The translations under genes were made by a program, and so were the position numbers. A stretch of 64,000 nt of DNA, from assembly GCA_964540965.1 (NCBI GenBank), contig CAZIOT010000001.1:124001-188000 (forward strand), given 5' to 3'. Shown here piece by piece: positions 51,905-59,529 of the stretch (within the stretch, counting starts at the first letter, position 1; the number at the start of each line of letters is the position of its first letter). The notes under the pieces are model-generated. The model was given only the letters and a program-made list of their open reading frames with translations, was not told where the DNA came from and made no database searches. Origin of the DNA: JADYZU01 sp964540965 (GTDB lineage: Bacteria > Pseudomonadota > Alphaproteobacteria > Rhodobacterales > Rhodobacteraceae).

Positions 51905-53760
51905 CCCCGCCCGATGACCTGATCCTGACCGCGGCGAACGAGGTCGCGGTCAGGCAGCACCTGTTGCAGGTCGCCCTTGGCGCCGCGCCGGCCGATCTGG
52001 TGGTCGGCGTCGGCCGCCTGTTCGCCAGCTATGCCTGCGAATGGCTGGACGATCAGGAAGTGGTCATCGCCGGTCGCCGCATCGCCTATGTCGGGCCGCG
52101 CGGGTCGTGGCGCGGCAGCGCGGCGGCACGGGTGGACTATCCGCATCTGTCCGCCGTCCCCGGCTTTGGCGAGGTGCACAAGCATATCGAATCGTCGCAC
52201 CTGACCCCCGACCACGAGGCCGAACTGGTGCTGCCGCGCGGCAACACCTGGACCTGCGAGGCCAGCCACGAATTCGCCAATGTCAACGGCGCGCGGAACA
52301 CCGAATTCTGGGAAGCGGCCCGTCGCGCCGGATCGCCGCTCAAGATCTTCATCCAGCCGGGGTCGGCGGTGCCGCCCTCGGGCTGGGAGCAATCGGGCGG
52401 CCATTACGGCTATGACGAACAGAAAGACGCGTTGGGCAACCTGTCGGTCACCTCTCTGGACGAGGTGATGGACTGGCCCTCGGTCCGTGATCCGGCCAAT
52501 CCGGGCTATGCCCGCATGTGGGGCATGATCCGCGCCACGTTCGAGATGCGCGGCGTCATCGAGGGCCATGGATCCGGCCTGACCGATCCGCACGACATTT
52601 CCGCCTTTGCCGCCGCCGGCCTGTCCTCGGATCACGAGGTCTGGGCCGCGGACGAGGCCTGGGACCGGCTGATGCGCGGCCTTTTCATCGAACTCCGGCC
52701 GTTTTCCTATGATGCGCTGATCCCGGCGCTGATTGAGCGGGGACTGAAAGACTGGTCGAACGTCGCCGTCACCACCGACGACCGTTCCGCCAGCGATACC
52801 CTTCGCGACGGCGCCACCGATCACAACGTCCGCCACGCGATCCGCCACGGCCTGCCGCCGGAAATCGCCATCCAGTGCGCGACGATCAACCCGGCGCGGC
52901 ACATGCGCATCGAACACTGGGTCGGCTCGATCGCGCCGGGGCGGTTCGCCGATATGGTGCTACTGGCGGATGTGCCGTCCGTGCAGATCGCCCATGTCTA
53001 TGCCGATGGCCGGCTGGTGTCGGACGGCGCCACCTATACCGGCCCGCAGGTGCGCATCGACTGGCCCGGCTGGGCCACCGGCACGATGAACATCGGCCGC
53101 ACCCTGACCGCCGCCGACTTCGCGATTCCCGCGGCGCCGGGGCGCGACACGATGCAGGCCGCGGTGCTGCGTCCCTTCCACTGGAACGAGGAATACCTGG
53201 TCGAGGAACTACCCGTGACGGACGGGGCGGTGCAGCGCGACCCGGCAAGGCTCATCACCAAATGGGCGATGATCGACCGCTATCGCGGCGACGGCCGAGT
53301 GGCCTCGATGTTCTGGACCGGCGTCGGCCCCGGCGATCCCGACACCGCGCTTGCCTGTTCGGTTGCCCATGACAGCCACAATGTCTGGTCCATCGGATCC
53401 TCGGACGCGGCGATGGCGATGGCGGTGAACCGCCTGCAGGACATCGGCGGCGGCTGGGTTCTGGTCCACCGCGGAGAGATTGCAGCGGAAATCCGGTTCG
53501 AGGTTGCGGGCCTGATGACCGCCCGCCCGGCGGCCGATCTGGATGCCGAGACCCAGGCCTTTCTGACCCGCGCGGCAATGGTCGAGTGGTTCTATGCCCC
53601 GGCGCAGATGAACCGCTGGAAACCCGGTTTCCCCGAATTCCTGATCTTCGCCACGCTGACCTGCTCGCCCTGGCGCTGGGTGCTGGTGGCACCGTCGGAT
53701 CTGTGCCCGACCGGCTTTGTCAACGTCCAGACCGGCGAACAGCGGCCTGTGGTCTGGTGA
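51901..53760 (+). CDS. Adenine deaminase family protein (homologue 3)
   Basis: This 619-residue amidohydrolase starts at GTG 51901, overlapping the permease stop (GTGA), with the N-terminus (M)TPPDDLILTAANEVAVRQH. The motifs are GFGEVHKHIESSHLTP (His93, His95), TWTCEASHEFANVNGARN, TTDDRSASDTLRDG and VAHDSHNVWSIGSSD. It is a close paralogue of homologue 2 along its whole length, including the ending TFGFVN-like TGFVNVQTGEQRPVVW. Being the last gene of an importer operon, it probably deaminates a base derived from an imported nucleoside. The frame stays open far upstream inside the permease; that part is not coding in this frame. Confidence 0.84.
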   Translation: MTPPDDLILTAANEVAVRQHLLQVALGAAPADLVVGVGRLFASYACEWLDDQEVVIAGRRIAYVGPRGSWRGSAAARVDYPHLSAVPGFGEVHKHIESSHLTPDHEAELVLPRGNTWTCEASHEFANVNGARNTEFWEAARRAGSPLKIFIQPGSAVPPSGWEQSGGHYGYDEQKDALGNLSVTSLDEVMDWPSVRDPANPGYARMWGMIRATFEMRGVIEGHGSGLTDPHDISAFAAAGLSSDHEVWAADEAWDRLMRGLFIELRPFSYDALIPALIERGLKDWSNVAVTTDDRSASDTLRDGATDHNVRHAIRHGLPPEIAIQCATINPARHMRIEHWVGSIAPGRFADMVLLADVPSVQIAHVYADGRLVSDGATYTGPQVRIDWPGWATGTMNIGRTLTAADFAIPAAPGRDTMQAAVLRPFHWNEEYLVEELPVTDGAVQRDPARLITKWAMIDRYRGDGRVASMFWTGVGPGDPDTALACSVAHDSHNVWSIGSSDAAMAMAVNRLQDIGGGWVLVHRGEIAAEIRFEVAGLMTARPAADLDAETQAFLTRAAMVEWFYAPAQMNRWKPGFPEFLIFATLTCSPWRWVLVAPSDLCPTGFVNVQTGEQRPVVW

Positions 53761-53773
53761 CGCGGGCGCTGGC

Positions 53774-53816
53774 GGGCACGTTCTTTCACGCGCCGGTGCG
53801 GTGCGCGGACGTGCCC
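53774..53816 (+). terminator. Probable end of the nucleoside operon
   Basis: GGGCACGT (53774-53781) pairs with ACGTGCCC (53809-53816), and the loop contains a further CGCGC/GCGCG pairing. It starts 13 bases after the homologue 3 stop. No T-run follows, so the terminator call is tentative. Confidence 0.45.
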
Positions 53817-54025
53817 GAACAGGCCTGACAGGAATGCGGTAAGGACTGCCTGAGCAAAGGCCCGGGGACAACAGCCGATGCCTGACCGGGGTCAGGAGCG
53901 CTCCGGTTGCCCAACGACGCAGGGGTCAAGCATCGGCTTGTCCCACGGATACTGAACCATGCCGGCATTTCAGGATCGAGCGTCCTTGCCCATGGGCGGC
54001 CGGTCGCCTGCCGAACGCGGCCCAG

Positions 54026-54050
54026 GGAACAGAACTGCGCCTGCCGCATT
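54026..54050 (+). promoter_or_regulatory. Candidate EcfG-type general stress promoter
   Basis: GGAAC at 54026-54030, a 16-base spacer, then CATT at 54047-54050 nearly matches the alphaproteobacterial EcfG consensus GGAAC-N16/17-CGTT. It ends 31 bases before the ATG of the DUF3008 gene, a plausible distance. One base of the -10 differs from the consensus. Confidence 0.45.
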
Positions 54051-54081
54051 GTCCCCACGACCACAGCAAGGGACCGCCGCC

Positions 54082-54270
54082 ATGCCCGCCCGTTCGAAAG
54101 CCCAGCAACGCGCCGCCGGTGCCGCCCTCTCGGCCAAGCGTGGCGAGACGGACAAGGCCGACCTGCAAGGCGCCTCGCGCGAGATGTTCAGGTCGATGAC
54201 CGAGGCCGAACTCGAGGACCTTGCCGCCACCCCGCATGACGCCCTGCCAGAACAGGCAGATGGCGGCTGA
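54082..54270 (+). CDS. DUF3008 family small protein
   Basis: This 62-residue acidic/basic protein starts MPARSKAQQRAAGAALSAKR and has the DUF3008 pattern, with an ASREMFRSMTEAELEDLA segment and the ending TPHDALPE. The function is unknown; related small proteins often belong to stress regulons in alphaproteobacteria. The ATG at 54082 gives the family length; the in-frame ATG at 53959 does not. GGA lies upstream of the start. A small membrane protein gene follows 21 bases later. Confidence 0.78.
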   Translation: MPARSKAQQRAAGAALSAKRGETDKADLQGASREMFRSMTEAELEDLAATPHDALPEQADGG

Positions 54271-54291
54271 GACACGCAAAGGAATCCGCAG

Positions 54292-54507
54292 ATGTCCAAT
54301 TCCGAACATTCGCTCGACCGCCAGAAACGCCGCCATGCCGGCCCACTGATCGGCATGGCTCTGGTGGTGATGGTTGCCATCGCCGGACTGGTCTGGTGGC
54401 TGGGCTACGAGGTGGCCGAGGCCCCGGCCCCGGAGGGCGCCGAAGCCCAGGTTGACGGCCGCACCGGCGATGTGGTCCCTGTCGAGGACACGACGACCTC
54501 TCCCTGA
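54292..54507 (+). CDS. Small single-helix membrane protein
   Basis: This 71-residue protein has a charged N-terminus, one predicted membrane helix (PLIGMALVVMVAIAGLVWWLGY, residues about 18-39) and an acidic Ala/Pro-rich tail. No family was recognised. GGAA lies seven bases before the ATG. It sits between the DUF3008 and MgtC-like genes on the same strand, 11 bases before the latter. Confidence 0.65.
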   Translation: MSNSEHSLDRQKRRHAGPLIGMALVVMVAIAGLVWWLGYEVAEAPAPEGAEAQVDGRTGDVVPVEDTTTSP

Positions 54508-54518
54508 CGGAACGATCC

Positions 54519-55247
54519 ATGGATTTGCAGGATTTTACACAGACCGCGGTCTGGCTGCCCCTTGCCGCATCGGTGCTGACCGGCGCCGTGATCGGTTTCG
54601 AACGCGAGGTGCAGGCCAAGGCAGCGGGGCTGCGCACCCATACGCTGGTCTGTTTCAGCTCGGCGGTGCTGATGATGGCGGCCAGCCATCAGGCGTCGTG
54701 GTCATTCGACGGGGTGCCCGGCGCAAATGTCGTCAGCGATCCGACGCGGATGGCGCATGGCATCCTGACCGGCATCGGCTTTCTGGGCGCCGGCGTGATC
54801 TTCCGGCAGGGGCCGGCGGTGCATGGGCTGACCACGGCCGCCTCGCTGTGGATGTGTGCGGCGCTAGGCACGCTCTACGGCGTCGGCCTGTTCTGGCTGG
54901 GGCTGGCCGGATCGGTGGCGACGCTGGTGGTGCTGGTGGCGTTCCGCATCGCCTATCTCCTGATCCCCTACCGGATCGAGGTGGTGCTGAAGGTGGTCCG
55001 CGACGGCCCGGCGCCGCCCGACGACATCGCCGCCACCGTCGCCTCACATTGCGTGCGACAGGCGCCCTGGGCGCAGCGCATCGTCCTGCCGGTGCCCGGC
55101 CATCCGCTGCAGCGGCTGATCCTGACGCAAAGCCTGTGGCTGACCGGGCCCGAGGATGCCGCACGGCTGACTGCCGCGCTTTCCCTGCTGCCCGGCGTGG
55201 CCGAAATCGCGGTGACGCCGGTGCCCTCGACCGATGCGCGGGCCTGA
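54519..55247 (+). CDS. MgtC/SapB family membrane protein
   Basis: This 242-residue protein has the MgtC N-terminal domain: LAASVLTGAVIGFEREVQAKAAGLRTHTLVCFSSAVLMM, then DPTRMAHGILTGIGFLGAGVIFRQGPAVHGLTTAASLWMCAALGTLYGVGLF. About four or five helices are predicted, followed by a soluble C-terminal domain of about 85 residues resembling an ACT-like fold. MgtC proteins restrain the F-type ATPase and aid growth in low magnesium; this one's role is not shown by the sequence. Confidence 0.88.
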   Translation: MDLQDFTQTAVWLPLAASVLTGAVIGFEREVQAKAAGLRTHTLVCFSSAVLMMAASHQASWSFDGVPGANVVSDPTRMAHGILTGIGFLGAGVIFRQGPAVHGLTTAASLWMCAALGTLYGVGLFWLGLAGSVATLVVLVAFRIAYLLIPYRIEVVLKVVRDGPAPPDDIAATVASHCVRQAPWAQRIVLPVPGHPLQRLILTQSLWLTGPEDAARLTAALSLLPGVAEIAVTPVPSTDARA

Positions 55248-55307
55248 TGCGCTGGCAATCCGGGCCGGCTTGTCCTATCTGCGAAGGGACATGACCCCGA
55301 GGATACC

Positions 55308-56219
55308 ATGACCACACGCGCCGGTTTCGTCGCCCTGATCGGCGAACCCAATGCCGGAAAATCCACCCTGCTGAACCGCATGGTCGGGGCCAAGGTCTCG
55401 ATCGTGACGCACAAGGTGCAGACGACGCGGGCGCGGATCCGGGGCGTGGCGCTGGAGGGCGAGGCGCAGATCGTATTCGTCGACACGCCGGGCCTGTTCC
55501 GGCCGCGCCGCCGGCTGGACCGCGCCATGGTCGCCGCCGCCTGGGGCGGGGCCGCCGATGCCGATGTCGTGGTCCTGCTGATCGAGGCGCACCGCGGCCT
55601 GACCGAAGGCGTTCAGGCGATCCTCGACCGCATCGCCGACCAGTTGCCGCGCGGCACGCCGGTCGCACTGGCCATCAACAAGATCGACCGCGTCAAGGCC
55701 GAGGATCTTCTGGCGCTGGCGCAGGCGATGAACGACGCCTTGCCCTTCGTGAAGACCTTCATGATTTCGGCCGAGCGCGGCCACGGCTGCGACGACCTCA
55801 AGGCCTGGCTGGGCGGGGTGATGCCCGAAAGCCCCTGGCTCTACCCCGAGGACCAGATCGCCGACCTGCCGATGCGGATGATCGCCGCCGAGATCACCCG
55901 CGAAAAGCTGACCCTGCGCCTGCACCAGGAATTGCCCTACGAACTGACCGTCGAAACCGAATATTGGGAAGAACGCGAGGACGGATCGGCGCGGATCGAC
56001 CAGGTGGTCTATGTCGCGCGCGACGGGCACAAGGGCATCGTGCTGGGCCGCAAGGGCGAAACGATCAAGGCCATCGGCCAGGCGTCGCGCGAGGAACTCG
56101 AGGAGTTCATGGGCCGCAAGGCGCATCTGTTCCTGACGGTCAAGGTGCGGCCGAACTGGCTGGAAGAGGCCGAGCGCTATTCCGAGATGGGCCTTGATTT
56201 CAAGGACGGGAACGCCTGA
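55308..56219 (+). CDS. era: GTPase Era
   Basis: This 303-residue GTPase has G1 GEPNAGKST, G3 DTPG in FVDTPGLF and G4 NKID in ALAINKIDRVKAED. The C-terminal KH domain has IGQASREELEEFMGRKAHLFLTVKVRPNW. Era binds 16S rRNA near its 3' end and acts in 30S assembly. The gene overlaps DUF1491 by one base (TGATG). The usual upstream partner rnc is not present; a gene for an MgtC-like protein ends 60 bases before era. Confidence 0.96.
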   Translation: MTTRAGFVALIGEPNAGKSTLLNRMVGAKVSIVTHKVQTTRARIRGVALEGEAQIVFVDTPGLFRPRRRLDRAMVAAAWGGAADADVVVLLIEAHRGLTEGVQAILDRIADQLPRGTPVALAINKIDRVKAEDLLALAQAMNDALPFVKTFMISAERGHGCDDLKAWLGGVMPESPWLYPEDQIADLPMRMIAAEITREKLTLRLHQELPYELTVETEYWEEREDGSARIDQVVYVARDGHKGIVLGRKGETIKAIGQASREELEEFMGRKAHLFLTVKVRPNWLEEAERYSEMGLDFKDGNA

Positions 56220-56545
56220 TGCGGCTTGCGACCGGGTTCTGGGTCGCGGCCTACCGAAGGCGGCTCGGGGATGCCGGCATCGCCTGCTACATCGCCCGCA
56301 AGGGGGACGAGACCTCGGGCGCGGTGATGGTCAAGCTGGCGACGATGGACGGTCAGGCGCAATTGTTCGAACGGCGTGTCGATCTGGCGACCGGTCAAAG
56401 CCGCTGGATGGTGCTGGCCGAGGGCGATGAGGCCGCCGTTGATGCTTCGGCCCGCAGGCAGGCGGGCTTTGATCCCGATCTCTGGATTGTCGAGGTCGAA
56501 GACCGGCACGGCCGGCATCTGCTGGACCAGGAAGGGCTGGAGTAG
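56219..56545 (+). CDS. DUF1491 family protein
   Basis: This 108-residue protein matches DUF1491: MRLATGFWVAAYRRRLGDAGIACYIARKGDETSGAVMVKL, then QSRWMVLAEGDEAAVDASARRQAGFDPDLWIVEVED. Its function is unknown. In Rhodobacterales it often sits between era and recO; here only the era side is kept. The stop is followed at once by the GGTGGG inverted-repeat element. Confidence 0.88.
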   Translation: MRLATGFWVAAYRRRLGDAGIACYIARKGDETSGAVMVKLATMDGQAQLFERRVDLATGQSRWMVLAEGDEAAVDASARRQAGFDPDLWIVEVEDRHGRHLLDQEGLE

Positions 56546-56550
56546 GGAGC

Positions 56551-56656
56551 GGTGGGTCAAGACCCACCTTACCTGTCCCGGCTTCCGGAGCGTCCGCGGC
56601 CGCCAACCCCGGGTCCCTTGCCGGCCAGGCGCCGGTAAGGTGGGTCTTGACCCACC
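56551..56656. repeat. 23-base inverted repeat with nested hairpins
   Basis: A perfect 23-base inverted repeat lies at 56551-56573 and 56634-56656, separated by 60 bases. Each arm is itself a hairpin (GGTGGGTC-AA-GACCCACC and GGTGGGTC-TT-GACCCACC) plus TTACC or GGTAA. It lies between the convergent DUF1491 and penicillin-binding-protein genes. The layout and GGTGGG core recall the element at 9584-9678, with GTC in place of GC. Confidence 0.88.
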
Positions 56657-56665
56657 GCCTCCGGC

Positions 56666-58912
56666 TCAGTTCCCGCCGCCCAGGATCTGGTCCAGCGCGC
56701 TTTCGATCGCCCCTTGCGAGGAATCGCCGCCGCCCGGCGGGCCGAATGCCTCGCGCAGGGCGGCGTCAAGGGCGGGGTCCGAGATGCCGGTGCCTTCGGC
56801 CGCCATGCCGTTCGGGTCGACAAAGGTGCCGGGGCTGCCCGAGGGCACGGTCATCGGCAGCGGCACCGGCGTCGTGCCGGCAAGGATGCCCTCCATCGTC
56901 TGCCGCCAGATCTCGGCCGGCAAGCCGCCGCCGGTGACGCCGGTCAGGGGCGAGTTGTCGTCGTAGCCCATCCAGACCCCGGTGACGTAATCGCCGGAAA
57001 AGCCGATGAACCACGCGTCGCGGGCGGCGCTGGTGGTGCCGGTCTTGCCGGCCAGTTCCCAGCCGGAAATCCGCGCCCGCTGGCCCGTCCCTTCCTCGAT
57101 CACCCGCGTCATCATCCAGGTCAGCTGGCGGGCGGCATCCTCGCGGATCACCCGTTCGCCGATGCCGCCGTTCTGTTCCATCAGCGGCGCGGCTTCGCCC
57201 TGCAGCGACAGGGCCATCATGCCATAGGGCGTCACCGCCGAACCGCCGTTCAGGATGCCGGCATAGGCCCCCGTCATCTCGATCAGCGTCGATTCCGAGG
57301 CGCCAAGCGCCAGCGCCGGCCCCGCGGCAAGGTCGCTGTCGATGCCGAACATCGCCGCGACGGTGCGCACCGCCTCGCGCCCGACCCGTTCGGAAATCCG
57401 CACCGCCGGGATGTTGCGGCTTTCGGCAAGCGCCTGCACCAGCGTGATCGGCCCCTTGAAGGTGTTGTCGTAGTTGCGCGGCGACCATGGCCCTGATCCC
57501 GGCACGTCGATGGTCATCGCGCTGTCGTCGACGATGTCATAGGGTGACATGCCCATGTCGAGCGCAGCGGCAAAGATGAAGGGCTTGAAGCTGGACCCTG
57601 TCTGTCGCAGCGCCTGTGTCGCCCGGTTGAAGGCCCCGGACGCGCGGATGTCGCGGCCGCCGACCATGGCCCGCACCGCGCCATCGGCGCTCATCACCAC
57701 GATGGCCGCCTGCGCCTCGGATCCTTCGCGGATCTGGGTGGCAAAGACGTTCTGCAACGCTTCCTCGGCCGCGTGCTGGATGCGCTGGTCAAGCGTGGTC
57801 CGGATCACCACGTCGTCGGTGGTGTCGCGGGTAAAGAATTCCGGCCCCGATTCCATCACCCAGTCGGCGAAATAGCCCCCCGCCTGCGCCGCCGCGGTGG
57901 CGCTGAGTTCGGCCGGGTTTTCCCGCGCATCGTCGGCCTGATCGGCGGTCAGATAGCCCTGCGCCTCCATCAGGCCGACGACCACGCTGGCCCGGTCGCG
58001 CGAGCGGGCGAGGTTTGCCGTCGGCGCATAGGTCGAGGGCGCCTTGAGCAATCCGGCCAGCATCGCCGCCTCGGCCGGGGTCACTTCGGCGGCGGAATGC
58101 CCGAAATAGCGTTGCGCCGCCGCCTCGAACCCGCGGGCGCCGCCGCCCAGATAGGCGCGGTTGAGGTAGATGGTCAGGATGTCCTCTTTCGAATAGGACA
58201 CCTCCATCGCCATGGCATAGATCATCTCCTGCACCTTGCGCCAAAGCGTGGTGCGGCGGCAGTCGGCCTCGTACTCGGCCTCGGTCGCCCAGACGGTCGG
58301 GTCATAGGGCCGGCCCAGGCACAGAAGTTTCGCCGTCTGCTGCGTGATGGTCGAACCGCCGTTGCCTTCCAGCGGGCCGCGCCCCTCGGACAGGTTGATG
58401 CGCATGGCGCCGGCGATGCCCTGCGGGTCGATGCCGGGGTGCCACCAGAACCGCCGGTCCTCGGTCGCGATGACGGCATCGCGCAGCCAGGGCGAGATCT
58501 GGTCGGCGGTGATCATGCCGCCGAACTGTTCGCCGCGCCAGGCAAAGGGCACGCCGTCGCGGTCAAGCATCGTCACCGATCCGCGGGCGCGACCATCGAC
58601 AAGCTCCGAGATCGGCGGCATCTGCATCGCGTACCAGCCGACGGCCAGCCCGGTCAGCACCGCGGTGACGGCGGCCAGCCGCCAGCCGATGCCCCAGACC
58701 ACCCGCAGCACAAAGCGGAACGCGCCCAGCACGACGGCGGCGATCCAGCCCAGCGGGCCGCGCGGCTGGCGCCGGCGTGGCGCGGGCGCACGGCGCGCGC
58801 GCGCCTTCGGCGGAGTCTTGCCGCCGCCGCCGCCCGATGTGCGCGGATAGCGCCTGTCGGCCACCAGCGGCCGCTGTCCGTTGCCTTGTCCTGCCATGTC
58901 CTGCCCGATCAT
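56666..58912 (-). CDS. Class A penicillin-binding protein (PBP1A/1C-like)
   Basis: This protein of about 748 residues has a basic cytoplasmic N-terminus and one membrane helix (about residues 54-97). The GT51 glycosyltransferase domain has AVIATEDRRFWWHPGID (Glu151), GGSTITQQTAKLLCLG and KEDILTIYLNRAYLGGGARGFEAAAQRYFG. The transpeptidase has the serine motif TGSSFKPF, ESRNIPAVR and the KTG motif LAGKTGTTSAARDAWFIGFSGDYVTGVWMGYDD. It polymerises and cross-links peptidoglycan. The start may be 58912 or the ATG at 58897; both give the same domains. It is divergent from glnK. Confidence 0.93.
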   Translation of the reverse strand: MIGQDMAGQGNGQRPLVADRRYPRTSGGGGGKTPPKARARRAPAPRRRQPRGPLGWIAAVVLGAFRFVLRVVWGIGWRLAAVTAVLTGLAVGWYAMQMPPISELVDGRARGSVTMLDRDGVPFAWRGEQFGGMITADQISPWLRDAVIATEDRRFWWHPGIDPQGIAGAMRINLSEGRGPLEGNGGSTITQQTAKLLCLGRPYDPTVWATEAEYEADCRRTTLWRKVQEMIYAMAMEVSYSKEDILTIYLNRAYLGGGARGFEAAAQRYFGHSAAEVTPAEAAMLAGLLKAPSTYAPTANLARSRDRASVVVGLMEAQGYLTADQADDARENPAELSATAAAQAGGYFADWVMESGPEFFTRDTTDDVVIRTTLDQRIQHAAEEALQNVFATQIREGSEAQAAIVVMSADGAVRAMVGGRDIRASGAFNRATQALRQTGSSFKPFIFAAALDMGMSPYDIVDDSAMTIDVPGSGPWSPRNYDNTFKGPITLVQALAESRNIPAVRISERVGREAVRTVAAMFGIDSDLAAGPALALGASESTLIEMTGAYAGILNGGSAVTPYGMMALSLQGEAAPLMEQNGGIGERVIREDAARQLTWMMTRVIEEGTGQRARISGWELAGKTGTTSAARDAWFIGFSGDYVTGVWMGYDDNSPLTGVTGGGLPAEIWRQTMEGILAGTTPVPLPMTVPSGSPGTFVDPNGMAAEGTGISDPALDAALREAFGPPGGGDSSQGAIESALDQILGGGN

Positions 58913-59021
58913 TCGCCGGTTTGGCGCGACCTTACAGGCTTTGCCGGGGAATGTTTAGGCCATTCACCCGACAGCCCCCCGCTTTCATGTCCCGCCCGGA
59001 TTTCAGGCAATCACCCCCTGT

Positions 59022-59040
59022 TGTGCAAAAAATGTGCAAA
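59022..59040 (+). promoter_or_regulatory. TGTGCAAA direct repeats upstream of glnK
   Basis: TGTGCAAA occurs at 59022-59029 and 59033-59040, exactly 11 bases apart, so both face the same side of the helix. They lie about 126 bases before the glnK GTG in the 253-base gap shared with the divergent penicillin-binding-protein gene. They are candidates for an activator site, for example NtrC. No clear -24/-12 sigma-54 promoter was found. Confidence 0.4.
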
Positions 59041-59165
59041 CTTGCCGGATTCACCACCTTCGCACCTGCGGCATTGCCTTGTTCCCCCGGCAAGGTCGCG
59101 CGCTGTTGTCGGCATGCGGTGTGCCTTTCGGCCCCGCGCGGGACAACGCCAGCAGGGGACGAGAC

Positions 59166-59504
59166 GTGAAACTCATCATCGCAGCGATCAAGCCGTTCAA
59201 GCTCGAGGAGGTGCGCGAGGCGCTGACCACCGTGGGCGTGCGCGGCATGATGGTAACCGAGATCAAGGGCTTTGGCTCGCAATCCGGCCACACCGAAATC
59301 TACCGCGGCGCCGAATACGCCGTGAACTTCGTGCCGAAGGTCAAGCTTGAGATCGTCGTGACCGACAGCCTGGTCGATCAGGTCGTCGCGACGATCGCCC
59401 GCACCGCCAAGACCGACAAGATCGGCGACGGCAAGATTTTCGTCGTCGATGTCGAAAGCGCGCTGCGCGTGCGCACCGGCGAAACCAATGAAGACGCGCT
59501 TTAA
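59166..59504 (+). CDS. glnK: P-II nitrogen regulatory protein (GlnK type)
   Basis: This 112-residue protein starts with GTG at 59166 (VKLIIAAIKPFKLEEVREAL) after GGGGACGA. The T-loop reads GSQSGHTEIYRGAEYAVNFVPKVKLEIV, with the uridylylation tyrosine at position 51. The B and C loops follow (TAKTDKIGDGKIFVVDVESALRVRTGE). It senses 2-oxoglutarate and ATP/ADP and, with AmtB directly downstream, blocks ammonium uptake when nitrogen is ample. Longer in-frame starts from 59034 do not fit the family. Confidence 0.95.
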   Translation: MKLIIAAIKPFKLEEVREALTTVGVRGMMVTEIKGFGSQSGHTEIYRGAEYAVNFVPKVKLEIVVTDSLVDQVVATIARTAKTDKIGDGKIFVVDVESALRVRTGETNEDAL

Positions 59505-59529
59505 GCCGTCCGCTCGAGGGGAACGTTCC

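Larger units (their letters stand above)
53761..54081. other. Intergenic region with hairpin and candidate stress promoter
   Basis: These 321 bases contain no supported gene. A long imperfect hairpin with 8-base outer arms (GGGCACGT and ACGTGCCC) lies at 53774-53816 and may end the nucleoside operon. A 7-base inverted repeat with two central bases (CCTGACC-GG-GGTCAGG) lies at 53881-53896. A candidate stress-sigma promoter lies at 54026-54050. Confidence 0.6.

Noticed and set aside
58913..59165. Sigma-54 promoter before glnK
   Set aside because: TTGGCGCG near 58921 and a TTTGC further on do not have the fixed 10-base spacing of GG and GC, so no -24/-12 element can be supported.
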